Below are positions 24,178 through 33,099 of a stretch of DNA of 64,000 nt, one piece after another. The stretch spans positions 1-64,000 of the forward strand of contig JAAWDS010000010.1 in assembly GCA_022793895.1 (NCBI GenBank), in the 5' to 3' direction. The position numbers and the translations under genes are program-made. How positions within the stretch are numbered: position 1 is the stretch's first letter; each line of letters starts with the position of its first letter. The notes under the pieces were generated by a model. It was not told the DNA's origin, ran no database searches, and saw nothing but the letters and a program-made list of their open reading frames with translations. The stretch is from Provencibacterium sp. (GTDB lineage Bacteria > Bacillota > Clostridia > Oscillospirales > Ruminococcaceae).

Positions 24178-25332
24178 ATGGGCGCCGAAAAAAAGAACGT
24201 CTATCTGGATAACGCCGCCACCACCCGCTGCGACCCCGAAGCTGCGCGGCTGGTAACGCGTCTATTAACCGAAGAATATGGGAACCCTTCCTCGCTGCAC
24301 GCAATGGGCTTTGCGGCGGAACAGTGCGTCGAACGTGCGCGCGCCCAGGTGGCGAGGCTGTTAGGCTGCCGCCCGGAGGAGATCCTCTTTACCAGCGGGG
24401 CGACCGAGGCGAACAACCTGGCGGTTATCGGCGCCGCCCGCGCGCTGCGCCGCCGCGGGAACCGGATCGCCGTTTCCGCCGTGGAGCACGCCTCGGTGCT
24501 GGAAGCGGCGCATGCCCTCGCTCATGAAGGGTTTGAAACGTCCGCCGTATCCCCTGGGCCCGATGGGAAAATCGATCCCGAAGAGGCGGCCGGGGCGGTG
24601 GATGAAAAAACGGCCGTTTTTAGCTGCATGCTGGTGAACAATGAGACGGGGACCGTCAACGATATCGCAGCCATTGCCGCCGCCGTGAAACGGAAAAATC
24701 CCCGGACGCTGGTGCACTGCGACGCGGTGCAGGGCGCGGGCAAGCTGCCGCTGAACCTGAAAAGGCTGCCTATCGATCTGCTGAGTTTAAGCGGACACAA
24801 GCTCTATGCGCCCAAGGGGATCGGCGCGCTCTATCTGCGGGGCGGAACGCGGGTCCTCCCGCTTCTTTATGGCGGGGCCCAGCAAAGCGGGCTGCGGCCC
24901 GGCACCGAGAACACCGCCTATATCGCCGCGCTGGGCTTCGCCTGCGAGCGCGCCGGGCAGGAGATGGAGGCGCGCTGGCAGAAGGCGGAGCTGTTGAACC
25001 GCGCTTTCCGGGAAAAAATTTTGCTGGTGGAAGGGGCCTGCATCAATTCCCCCCCGGATGCGGCGCCTTATATTGTGAACGTCTCCTTCCCCGGCCTGCG
25101 CAGCGAAACGCTGCTTCATTTTCTGGAGCAGCGGGGGATTTCGGTCTCCAGCGGTTCGGCCTGCAAGAAGGGGGCGCGCAGCCATGTCCTGGAGGCCATG
25201 GGGCTTTCCCCCGCGCGCATCGATAGCGCGCTGCGTATCAGCTTCTGCCCGGATAATACGCTGGAGGATGTGGACTTTGCCGCCGCCTGTATCCGCGAGG
25301 GCGCGGCCACCCTGGCGCGCGCCCGCAGGTAG
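24178..25332 (+). CDS. Cysteine desulfurase, IscS/NifS family
   Basis: A 384-residue PLP enzyme that takes sulfur from cysteine as a protein persulfide. Visible are YLDNAATTRCDPEA, FTSGATEANN, VEHASV, HCDAVQGAGK, the PLP lysine in SLSGHKLYAPKGIGALY, and the catalytic cysteine loop SSGSACKKGA (short form, NifS-like). AGGAGGG lies just before ATG 24178. It is 21 bases upstream of thiI, so it most likely supplies the sulfur for 4-thiouridine formation, the role of NifZ-type desulfurases that accompany thiI in Firmicutes. Confidence 0.96.
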   Translation: MGAEKKNVYLDNAATTRCDPEAARLVTRLLTEEYGNPSSLHAMGFAAEQCVERARAQVARLLGCRPEEILFTSGATEANNLAVIGAARALRRRGNRIAVSAVEHASVLEAAHALAHEGFETSAVSPGPDGKIDPEEAAGAVDEKTAVFSCMLVNNETGTVNDIAAIAAAVKRKNPRTLVHCDAVQGAGKLPLNLKRLPIDLLSLSGHKLYAPKGIGALYLRGGTRVLPLLYGGAQQSGLRPGTENTAYIAALGFACERAGQEMEARWQKAELLNRAFREKILLVEGACINSPPDAAPYIVNVSFPGLRSETLLHFLEQRGISVSSGSACKKGARSHVLEAMGLSPARIDSALRISFCPDNTLEDVDFAAACIREGAATLARARR

Positions 25333-25353
25333 CAGCCGGGAAAAGGATTTCAT

Positions 25354-26544
25354 ATGGAGGAGGAGCCGGGAGCATTGAAGGAAATTATCCTGCTGAAAGA
25401 CGGGGAGATTGCCCTAAAAGGGCTGAACCGTTCGAGCTTTGAGGATCTGCTGATTAAAAACGTGAAGCGCAAGCTGGCCCCGCTGGGGCGCTGGACCTAC
25501 TGGAAGGCACAGTCCACCATTTACTGCACGCCGGAGGATCCGGCGGATATGGAAGAGGCGCTCGAACGGGTGGGGAAGGTTTTCGGCGTCGCCGCCTACT
25601 GCCGCGCGCTCGTCACTGAAAAAAGCTATGAAGCGCTGGCCGCCGCCGCGCCGGATTATCTGCGCGCTGCGCTGCTCCCGGCGCGCACCTTCAAGGTGGT
25701 CGCCAAGCGATCGGATAAGAGCTTCCCCATGCAGTCCCCCGAAATCTGCCGGGAGCTGGGCGGGCTGCTGCTCTCCCACTTTCCCCACCTGCGGGTGGAT
25801 GTTGAAAATCCCGAAGTGACGGTTATGGCCGAGATCCGGGAGCGCGGCGCTTACCTGCATGCCGGGCAGACGGCCGGGGCGGGCGGCATTCCGGTGGGCA
25901 GCTCAGGCCGGGCGGCGCTGCTCATTTCGGGCGGCATCGATTCCCCCGTCGCCGGATGGATGATGGCCAAGCGCGGAATCGAGCTCTCGGCGATTCACTT
26001 TGAATCTCCCCCCTACACCAGCGAGCGGGCCCGCCAGAAGGTCTTTGCCCTCTTGGAGAAGCTCGTCCCCTGGTGCGGCCGGATCCGCTGCTACGTCGTG
26101 CCGTTCACCCGCATTCAGGAGCAGATCCGGCAGGATTGCCCGGAGGAATATTTCACCATCATCATGCGCCGGTTTATGATGCGCATTGCCGATACCATTG
26201 CCCGCCGCGCCAGGATGGGCGCGCTCGTCACCGGGGAGAGCGTCGGCCAGGTCGCCAGCCAGACGATGCTGGCCCTCGGCTGCACCGATATCGTTACGCG
26301 CCTGCCCGTTTTCCGGCCGGTCATCGGGATGGACAAGCTGGAGATTGTCTCCATCGCGCGCAAAATCGATACCTATGAAACGTCTATCCTGCCCTATGAG
26401 GATTGCTGCACTGTTTTTACCCCCCGTCATCCGCGGACGCGGCCGGTCTTGGAAACGGTGGAGGAAATTGAGGGACGGCTGGATGTGGCGGCCCTTTGTG
26501 AAGAGGCCGTTTCCGCTACGGCGACCCAGTGGTTTAACCCCTAA
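25354..26544 (+). CDS. thiI: tRNA 4-thiouridine synthetase ThiI
   Basis: A 396-residue enzyme that adenylates U8 of tRNA and installs sulfur. The N-terminal ferredoxin-like and THUMP parts (about 10-170) include LKDGEIALKGLNRSSFE and AEIRERGAYLH. The PP-loop is LLISGGIDSPVAGWMM, with CYVVPFT, GESVGQVASQT and PYEDCCTVFTPRHP following. The rhodanese domain of the enterobacterial form is absent, so the protein must receive sulfur directly, consistent with the desulfurase encoded just upstream. Confidence 0.96.
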   Translation: MEEEPGALKEIILLKDGEIALKGLNRSSFEDLLIKNVKRKLAPLGRWTYWKAQSTIYCTPEDPADMEEALERVGKVFGVAAYCRALVTEKSYEALAAAAPDYLRAALLPARTFKVVAKRSDKSFPMQSPEICRELGGLLLSHFPHLRVDVENPEVTVMAEIRERGAYLHAGQTAGAGGIPVGSSGRAALLISGGIDSPVAGWMMAKRGIELSAIHFESPPYTSERARQKVFALLEKLVPWCGRIRCYVVPFTRIQEQIRQDCPEEYFTIIMRRFMMRIADTIARRARMGALVTGESVGQVASQTMLALGCTDIVTRLPVFRPVIGMDKLEIVSIARKIDTYETSILPYEDCCTVFTPRHPRTRPVLETVEEIEGRLDVAALCEEAVSATATQWFNP

Positions 26545-26585
26545 CCGGGAAGGGAAGCCTGCATGGAAGGAGGCAGCGGAAAAAA

Positions 26586-29500
26586 TTGATTGCTGAAATT
26601 ATTACCACCGGGCCTGCATTTACCGATGCCGCCCGCGCATATAGCCAGCCTTTGTTTAACGATCTGGCGCTTTTAGGGATTGAGCTGCGCTATCAGGTCC
26701 AGGCGGCCGGGCCGCGCGCCCGGCTGCAACAGGCCATGGCGCAGGCGCTCCAGCGCAGCGATTGCATCCTTGTTTTCGGCGGCGTCGGGCTACAGGCGGG
26801 CGATATCACCAAGGACGTTATCTGCGAGGGGCTTTCCATCCCTTGCGCGGTACATACAGAGAGCTATTCCCGCCTGTGCGCCTACTATGAGGCGGCCGGG
26901 CTGCCGGTTCCTCCTACCGCCCAGCGCGCCTGCATGCTCCCGCGCGCGGGCACGGTATTCCCCGGAGAGGGCGGCGGCGCGCCCGGCTGCGCGATTGCAG
27001 CGGGCGACCAGTGTATCCTCATGCTCCCCGCCTCGCTCGAAGAGGGCCTGCCTATGTTTATGAACCGGGCTTACAGCTTTCTGGCCGCCTTCACCGGGGC
27101 CACGGTGGCCTCGCGGGCGGCGCGGGTGTTTGGACTGGATGAGGATCAGTCGCTTTCCTACCTGAGCGATCTCATGGCCAGCCGCAACCCGGTCCTTTCG
27201 ATCTATACGCAGCAGAGCGAGGTGATCGTCCGGGTAACGGCCCGCGCAGGCACCCGCGCGCAGGCGTCCAACATGTGCACCCCCTATCTCAAGGAGATTG
27301 TCGGGCGGCTGGGAGAAGCGGTCTATGGCATCGACGTCGATTCGCTAGAGGCGGTGGCCGTCACCCATATGGGCCAAAAGCGGCTGCGGCTTGCCAGCGC
27401 TGAATCCGGGACCGGCGGCCTGCTTGCGCGCAGGCTGAACGCGGTCCCGGGCGCGCAGAGCGTTTATCCCTTCGGGCTGGCGGCCCATGCCGACCGGGTG
27501 AAGGTCCAGTCGCTGGGCGTGCCGGAAAAGCTGCTAAAAAAATTTGGGGCGGTCAGCGACCGCGTAGCCGTGCAGATGGCGTTTGGCGCTATGGACGCGG
27601 GAAAGGCCGATATCGGCCTGGCCATTACCGGCGTTTCCGGCGGTTCCACCGCCGACGGGCAGCCGAACGGGCTGTTTTATGTGGCAGCCTGCGATAAGAA
27701 CCAGGCGGTTATCCGGCGGCTTGCGCTGCCTTCTGAATGGGATGCAAACGTTTTGCGGGAAACGGCCGTTTCCCATGCGCTCAACCTGGTGCGGCTGATT
27801 TTGGATTATGACCCGGAGCCCTGCCCCGGTTCGGTCCCGCTGGCCGCGGCGCTCAAGGGGAAGGCGGAGCTTTGCCCGCCTGCGGATACTCTGCCCGGCG
27901 CGCTGGAGGATCTGGAGGACGGGAAGCCCTCCAAACGCCGGAGAAAGGCCAGAGCGGCGGAGAGCTATGACGGCGCGCCGCAGGGACGCTCCGGCTGGGA
28001 GAAGGCGCGCATCGTTCTGCTCTGCCTTCTTATCCTGGTCTTTCTGGGATCGGCGGGCTACCTGGGGCTTTATTACTGGAAAAGCCACCAGAGCCGTACC
28101 CTCTATGATTCGCTGTCCAGCATTGCGGAGGAGGCGTTTTCCTCGGAGGAGAATGTTGATGCAAGCGATCTGCCCGACGGCTATCCGGACGGCTACTTAG
28201 CCCGCTTCGCCACCCTCTGGGAGCAGAACCCCGATATCCGCGGCTGGCTGAAGATCGAAGGGAGCGGCGTGAGCTACCCTGTCCTGCAAGCGAAGGATAA
28301 CGACTACTACCTCCGGCGCGATTTTGAGCGCAAGTCCAACGATCACGGCGTCCCCTTCCTAGACTATGAGGCGGATCTGGAACGTCCGAGCGAAAACCTG
28401 ATCATCTATGGGCACAACATGAAGGACGGGCAGATCTTCGGCGAGCTGATGAACTATAAGGATCCTGCTTATCTCAAGGAGCATCCGGTGATCGAGTTTG
28501 ACAGCGTTTACCGGGAAGGGAAATATAAGGTGATCGGGGTGTTCCTGGCGAGCACAGAGAAGGATCACGGGCCGATCTTTGAATATGAGAAATTTGTCAA
28601 CGGCAGCGAGGAGGTCACGGCCTCCTTCCTGGATCAAGTCGAGCTTCGCACCATGGTCCACACCGGCGTAGACGTGACCCCTCAGGATGAGCTGCTCTGC
28701 CTCTCCACCTGCTCCTATGAATATTGGGAGGCGCGCTTTGTCGTGGTCGCCCGCCGCATCCGCGATGGGGAGAGCGAAAAGGTGGATACCAGCAAAATTG
28801 AGCGCAACGCCAACCCGCTCATGCCCGATGTCTATTATGAGATTGTGAAGGAGAAAAAGCCCTCGGAATATGCGGATTTAGGCGCTTGGGCGCCGAAGGA
28901 TGTCGCGCCCGCGCAGACCCAGCCGGTGGGGCCGATAGGCCCCGGCGTTGGCAAGCCCTCCCAAAGCGGGGAGGCCGGGGAGCCTTCGCAGGAGGAGCCG
29001 GAGGAAAGCGTCTCCAGCGATGCCGCCGGTGTTTCCCATGTCTCGACGGCTCCCTCCTCCAGCGTTCCAGCCTCTAGCGTTCCTGTCTCCAGTGCGGCGC
29101 CCTCTTCGAGCGCCCCGGCCTCCAGCACGGCGCAGCCTTCATCCAGTGCTCCGGCCGTTTCCAGCGTGTCGGCTGCGCCTTCTTCAAGCGCGGTCAGCTC
29201 TTCGCGCAGTTCCAGCGTGAGCGAGTCCTCGCGCAGCTCCTCTTCGCAGAGCCCTTCCAGCTCCTCCTCCCGCGTTCCCACCTCCAGCGGGAAATCCCCT
29301 TGGGATTTAAAGCCGGGGGAGACGATCAACATCTTCGGCGGGAGCCGGCCCCCTTCTTATAGCAATGAGGACGATGAGGATGAGATTGCCGACCCCGATG
29401 GGGACTATGAGAGCAGCGAGGATCCCGATGGGGATGCCTGGTGGGCCGGAAACGATCTGGGCAGCAGCTCCAAAACGAGCAGCTCCAAGAGCAGCAGCAG

Positions 29501-30383
29501 TGAAAAACCCTGGTGGGCGGATAACGACCTGGGCAGCAGCCAGAGCTCCGCTCCCTGGTGGGCGGACAACAGCGGCGTCTCCAGCACTGGCAGCGCAGCC
29601 GACATCGATCCCGATGAAAAGATCACGGTGGATGCGAACGGCAAGAGCTACACAGGGAAGTTCCAGGAGATTGTTGCCCGCATGGTGCAGGCGGAGATGG
29701 GTTCCTCCTTCCATAAGGAGGCGCTCAAGGCGCAGGCGGTCGCCAGCGCAACCTATCTGCAATACTATCTGTCGCGCGGGCAAACGCCCTCCATCGTCCT
29801 TGCAACGGGATCGGTCAGCTCGAAGGTACAGGAGGCGGTGGATGCTGTCAGCGGCGAGCGGGTGCTTTACAACGGGAAACCGATTAACGCCACCTATTTT
29901 GCTTCCGCCGCCGGCTGCACCAACAACTCTGAGGATGTTTGGGATAGCAAGCTGAGTTACCTGCGCAGCGTAGACAGCCCAGAGGAGGAGGACGTACAGA
30001 AATTCACCGTTTCCTATAAGGAGATGCGCAACCTGATCGAAGACGAGGTGAACATCGACCGCGACTTGCTGGAGGAAACCGACCCGGAGGACTGGCTGGA
30101 CATCACCTATTGCGACAATGGGGCCTATGTAAAATCGGTGAAATTCTGCGGGAAGAAGAGCAAATCGGGCACCTGGGTCCGCTATAACCTGCTGACCAAG
30201 CTCTATAGCCACGGGTTCATGATCCGGTATGACGATGACGAGGAGGAGTTCGCCGTTACCTGCTATGGCCGCGGGCACGGGGTCGGCCTGTCCCAAATGG
30301 GCGCACAGTACCTTGCCGTCGAAGAGGACTATAGCTACAAAAAGATTCTCAAGTTCTATTACAGCGGCGTGAGCGTCGAATAA
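26586..30383 (+). CDS. CinA-sortase B-SpoIID three-domain fusion protein
   Basis: One uninterrupted 1265-codon frame. Residues 1-~250 resemble the CinA molybdopterin-binding-like domain and its KH-type middle (FGGVGLQAGDITKDVI; SRNPVLSIYTQQSEVIVRVTA). Residues ~260-420 match the CinA C-terminal amidohydrolase domain, but AESCTGG reads AESGTGG. A basic patch KRRRKARA precedes one membrane helix (about 474-498). A class B sortase follows (about 535-760), with His610 in YGHNM, Cys709 in LSTCSYEYW and Arg717. A 250-residue Ser/Pro/acidic linker contains PWWADNDLGSS-type repeats. The SpoIID lytic domain runs from about 1015, with Glu1037 in QAEMG and HGVGLSQMG near 1231. Predicted topology: CinA inside, sortase and SpoIID outside. 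The start is TTG 26586, after GGAAGGAGG; it follows thiI by 41 bases. Confidence 0.88.
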   Translation: MIAEIITTGPAFTDAARAYSQPLFNDLALLGIELRYQVQAAGPRARLQQAMAQALQRSDCILVFGGVGLQAGDITKDVICEGLSIPCAVHTESYSRLCAYYEAAGLPVPPTAQRACMLPRAGTVFPGEGGGAPGCAIAAGDQCILMLPASLEEGLPMFMNRAYSFLAAFTGATVASRAARVFGLDEDQSLSYLSDLMASRNPVLSIYTQQSEVIVRVTARAGTRAQASNMCTPYLKEIVGRLGEAVYGIDVDSLEAVAVTHMGQKRLRLASAESGTGGLLARRLNAVPGAQSVYPFGLAAHADRVKVQSLGVPEKLLKKFGAVSDRVAVQMAFGAMDAGKADIGLAITGVSGGSTADGQPNGLFYVAACDKNQAVIRRLALPSEWDANVLRETAVSHALNLVRLILDYDPEPCPGSVPLAAALKGKAELCPPADTLPGALEDLEDGKPSKRRRKARAAESYDGAPQGRSGWEKARIVLLCLLILVFLGSAGYLGLYYWKSHQSRTLYDSLSSIAEEAFSSEENVDASDLPDGYPDGYLARFATLWEQNPDIRGWLKIEGSGVSYPVLQAKDNDYYLRRDFERKSNDHGVPFLDYEADLERPSENLIIYGHNMKDGQIFGELMNYKDPAYLKEHPVIEFDSVYREGKYKVIGVFLASTEKDHGPIFEYEKFVNGSEEVTASFLDQVELRTMVHTGVDVTPQDELLCLSTCSYEYWEARFVVVARRIRDGESEKVDTSKIERNANPLMPDVYYEIVKEKKPSEYADLGAWAPKDVAPAQTQPVGPIGPGVGKPSQSGEAGEPSQEEPEESVSSDAAGVSHVSTAPSSSVPASSVPVSSAAPSSSAPASSTAQPSSSAPAVSSVSAAPSSSAVSSSRSSSVSESSRSSSSQSPSSSSSRVPTSSGKSPWDLKPGETINIFGGSRPPSYSNEDDEDEIADPDGDYESSEDPDGDAWWAGNDLGSSSKTSSSKSSSSEKPWWADNDLGSSQSSAPWWADNSGVSSTGSAADIDPDEKITVDANGKSYTGKFQEIVARMVQAEMGSSFHKEALKAQAVASATYLQYYLSRGQTPSIVLATGSVSSKVQEAVDAVSGERVLYNGKPINATYFASAAGCTNNSEDVWDSKLSYLRSVDSPEEEDVQKFTVSYKEMRNLIEDEVNIDRDLLEETDPEDWLDITYCDNGAYVKSVKFCGKKSKSGTWVRYNLLTKLYSHGFMIRYDDDEEEFAVTCYGRGHGVGLSQMGAQYLAVEEDYSYKKILKFYYSGVSVE

Positions 30384-30398
30384 AACAGGGTAGTATAT

Positions 30399-30444
30399 AA
30401 GCTAAGAGCTGTCTGCGGCTTAAGCCGCAGACAGCTCTTAGCTT
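30399..30444. repeat. Perfect 46-base palindrome without loop
   Basis: Arms 30399-30421 and 30422-30444 are exact complements with no spacer (centre CTTAAG). It begins 15 bases after the fusion gene stop. It has no T run, so it is not a textbook terminator; as RNA it would be a 20-pair hairpin. Neither arm was recognised elsewhere in the window. Confidence 0.85.
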
Positions 30445-30472
30445 GCCGGTAGGTCTGTACCGCTTCTTCGTT

Positions 30473-30517
30473 AAAAGGCCCCTTGCAAAATGCAAAGCAT
30501 TTTGCAGGGGGCCTTTT
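30473..30517. terminator. Bidirectional terminator between convergent genes
   Basis: Stem AAGGCCCCTTGCAAAATGC with its near complement, loop AAA, and A/T tracts on both sides. It serves the fusion gene and the convergent Sel1 gene. Its TTGCAAAA core resembles the ends of the dispersed repeats. Confidence 0.85.
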
Positions 30518-30547
30518 TATAGCGAATGAACGGCCGGAAGCCGGGTC

Positions 30548-32809
30548 TTATTCCTCTTCCGCCGGTTTTTCCGGCTCCGGCTGCTTGGCGGTGGATTTAG
30601 GATCCCCCTGCGCCTTCACGGCCGGCTCTTTCAGCCCGCAGCTCTCGGCGAAGGTGCGATCCACATTGCCCTTGCCCTGGGAGAAGAGGCGGCAGACCTC
30701 GGCGCAGGCCTCCGGGAAGCCCTGCTCGGCGCTTAAAAGCAACATGCGCTCCCCAAGCGCCGGATCCTTCTCCACCGGCTGGCCGGAGAAGTTCCCTTGA
30801 TCATAGATCTGGTAGAGCTTATAGCGCGAGCGGGCATGCCCGCCCTTGGCGGCCAGGTGCAGGTAACGCACCGCGCGCACAACGTCGCTGGGAACGTAGG
30901 TCCCTTCGGCAAAGAGCCCGGCCGCCGCATAGAGCGCGTCGCCGCACTCGTGGCGCGCCGAGGCGAAGAGCATATCCAGCGCTTCCTGCTGCTCAATGCC
31001 CATTTCATTGCCGCTGACGAACAGCTCCCACATCTTCTCCTGCGCCGCAGGCAGCGAGAGGGAGGCGCAGCTAATCCATTTGTAGGCGCGTTCCTTGTTC
31101 ACCGGCCCGTGCAGCGCCAGATAGCTGCCGGTGTAGTAGAGTTCAAACAGGGCGAACTGCGATTCGGCGTGTCCGAGCTTCGCCCCTCTTTGGAGCAGCT
31201 CCTCTCCGCGCGCCGCATCCACGTCGCGGTAGCGTCCGTCTAAGAGAACGCCGGCCAGTGTGAACATGGCGGGTTGATAGAGGCCCTCAGCCGCCTTTTC
31301 CAAATAGCCCAACGCCTCCGGGCGGGTGAGCATGACCGGGTTGCCGTTCGTGTAGCTCTGCCAGAGCCTATATTGCGCCAAGGGGTTGCCGCTCTCGGTG
31401 GCATAGCCGGTCAGCAATTGGTAGGCCCCCTGCGGATCGATGTCGAAGAGGATGTGGTAATACCGCCCCTCCAGCGCCATCCGGTAAACGCGGATCTGCG
31501 CGTCGAAGCAGTTTTCACTGGCGGCGCGGCGGATGAGCGCAATGCCCTCCTCGTCGTCCCGCTGCACAATCCGGCCGGTGACATAGAGCTCGCCCAGATC
31601 GTTCATTGCGGCCGGGATGCCCGCCTCGGCGGCGCGCTTGAGGTATTCCACCGCCTCGGCAGCGTCCACCAGCAGGTCGTTGCCCTCCTCAAAGGTTTGC
31701 CAGAGCCGGTAGCAGGCGTCTTTTAAACCGCTGTCCGCCGCTTTCTTTAAGTATTCGAGCGCCGCGCGCATGTCCTTTTTCACGCCGCGCCCCAGACAGC
31801 CGCCGGAATAGTAAATATCAAACAGCCGGTAAAGAGCCAGGGTGGATTGGTGCTCCGCCGCCTCCTTGAGCTGCCCGATGTAGCTGCCGATGTCCCCCTC
31901 TACCTGGTACTGCCCGGCATAGTAGTCTTCGAGCTGCTCAACGGCCGGGTCGTAACCGGCGGCGGCCGACTGCATCAGCCATTCGCCGGCAGCGGCGGGA
32001 TCGGTTTCGCGCAGGCGGCGGAAGAGCTCGAACTGCGCCTCCTTGTTGCCGGAGCGGGCGCAGGCCATGCACTCCTCCAGCGAATCGGGAAGCGGGCTTC
32101 CTTCCTTGGCAGCTAGGCGGTTCTGTTCCTCCGCCTCTTCCTCCAGAATGCGCAGAGCGTCGTCGCACCGCTTCTCTCCGGCCTTCTCCAGCCAGGCGCG
32201 CGAGGCCTCCGGATCGTTCTGCATGAAGCTGGCGTTCCCATAGAGCTGGTAGAGGTAGTATTCCGCCATGCCGTCGGCGTTCTTCTGCGCCATCGTGTTC
32301 AGCATCGTGATGAAAAATTCTGCGTTTGCCACATCCGGCTTCTGCACATATTTCTGTGCAAAAGCGAGCTTTTCGGTATCACTCCCCTGGAGGCCGAGGT
32401 ATTGCAGATAGGCTTGGACGCTGTATTTCACCGCCCGGTTGGAGCCGTCGATCATCAGCGGCAGCTCTCCCTCGCCGCCGACGATCCCGTTATCGGTAAC
32501 GACCTGCGCTTCCAGCAGGAAGCAGCGGCCGCATTTCATCCAGTCAAAGAGCTTGAAGGGGATAAAGATCTGGGTCTCCTTCGCCCCGAACAGATCCGAT
32601 TTGGCCACCTGCTCGAAGCGGAAGCGTCCGTCTGTGCAGTATTCGCGCATCTGTGCCGTTTTGGGCACCTCGATAAGCCCCGCATCGTCCGAAAAGCTAA
32701 AGCGTACCTTTTGGCGTTTACGTTTCTGGCCATCGTCCGCGCGCGCAACGTGGAAAAGGTAGCCGTCAACATCCTGCTCCACCGTAATGGTTAAGTTTTT
32801 ATTCGGCAT
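30548..32809 (-). CDS. Large Sel1-repeat protein
   Basis: A 753-residue protein with no signal peptide. The first ~150 residues are a beta-rich domain of unknown type (LTITVEQDVDGYLFHVARADDG, then ETQIFIPFKLFDWMKCGRCFLL). From about residue 210 to 735 come a dozen or so Sel1-like helical repeats of about 36 residues, with motifs such as ALEYLKKAADSGLKDACYRLWQ and AVRYLHLAAKGGHARSRYKLYQ. Sel1 arrays are protein-binding scaffolds. The end is acidic and Pro-rich. The start has GGAAAGGATGA upstream. It is divergent from the sipL-spoIVA pair; a link to sporulation is only positional. Confidence 0.85.
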   Translation of the reverse strand: MPNKNLTITVEQDVDGYLFHVARADDGQKRKRQKVRFSFSDDAGLIEVPKTAQMREYCTDGRFRFEQVAKSDLFGAKETQIFIPFKLFDWMKCGRCFLLEAQVVTDNGIVGGEGELPLMIDGSNRAVKYSVQAYLQYLGLQGSDTEKLAFAQKYVQKPDVANAEFFITMLNTMAQKNADGMAEYYLYQLYGNASFMQNDPEASRAWLEKAGEKRCDDALRILEEEAEEQNRLAAKEGSPLPDSLEECMACARSGNKEAQFELFRRLRETDPAAAGEWLMQSAAAGYDPAVEQLEDYYAGQYQVEGDIGSYIGQLKEAAEHQSTLALYRLFDIYYSGGCLGRGVKKDMRAALEYLKKAADSGLKDACYRLWQTFEEGNDLLVDAAEAVEYLKRAAEAGIPAAMNDLGELYVTGRIVQRDDEEGIALIRRAASENCFDAQIRVYRMALEGRYYHILFDIDPQGAYQLLTGYATESGNPLAQYRLWQSYTNGNPVMLTRPEALGYLEKAAEGLYQPAMFTLAGVLLDGRYRDVDAARGEELLQRGAKLGHAESQFALFELYYTGSYLALHGPVNKERAYKWISCASLSLPAAQEKMWELFVSGNEMGIEQQEALDMLFASARHECGDALYAAAGLFAEGTYVPSDVVRAVRYLHLAAKGGHARSRYKLYQIYDQGNFSGQPVEKDPALGERMLLLSAEQGFPEACAEVCRLFSQGKGNVDRTFAESCGLKEPAVKAQGDPKSTAKQPEPEKPAEEE

Positions 32810-33037
32810 TCTGGATCATCCTTTCCAATATTGTCCCGTTCATTTATATAAGAAAGCGCCCTCCGGTTATACCAGGCCGTCCCTCCCGCCGGCCGGAAAC
32901 CCGTTCGCTTTTCCTCCATTATACACGAAATGTCCCCGTTTCACAATCATCCTCCGTTAAATTTCCGCGCCCGGCCGGGCGGCGCGGCAAAAATTCTGTC
33001 TGAAAGGCTCGAAGCCGTATTTATGCGCGGGAAAAGA

Positions 33038-33065
33038 CATATTAAACGGCGTGTCCTCATATATT
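33038..33065 (+). promoter_or_regulatory. Possible sigma-E promoter of sipL-spoIVA
   Basis: CATATT (33038-33043), 14 bases, then CATATATT (33058-33065). This resembles the mother-cell sigma-E pattern (xATATT, 13-15 bases, CATACAAT) rather than sigma-A, and fits the coat role of the genes that follow. Motif matching by eye only. Confidence 0.5.
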
Positions 33066-33099
33066 GGGCAATAGAAAACAATAAAGGGGAATCGATCCT

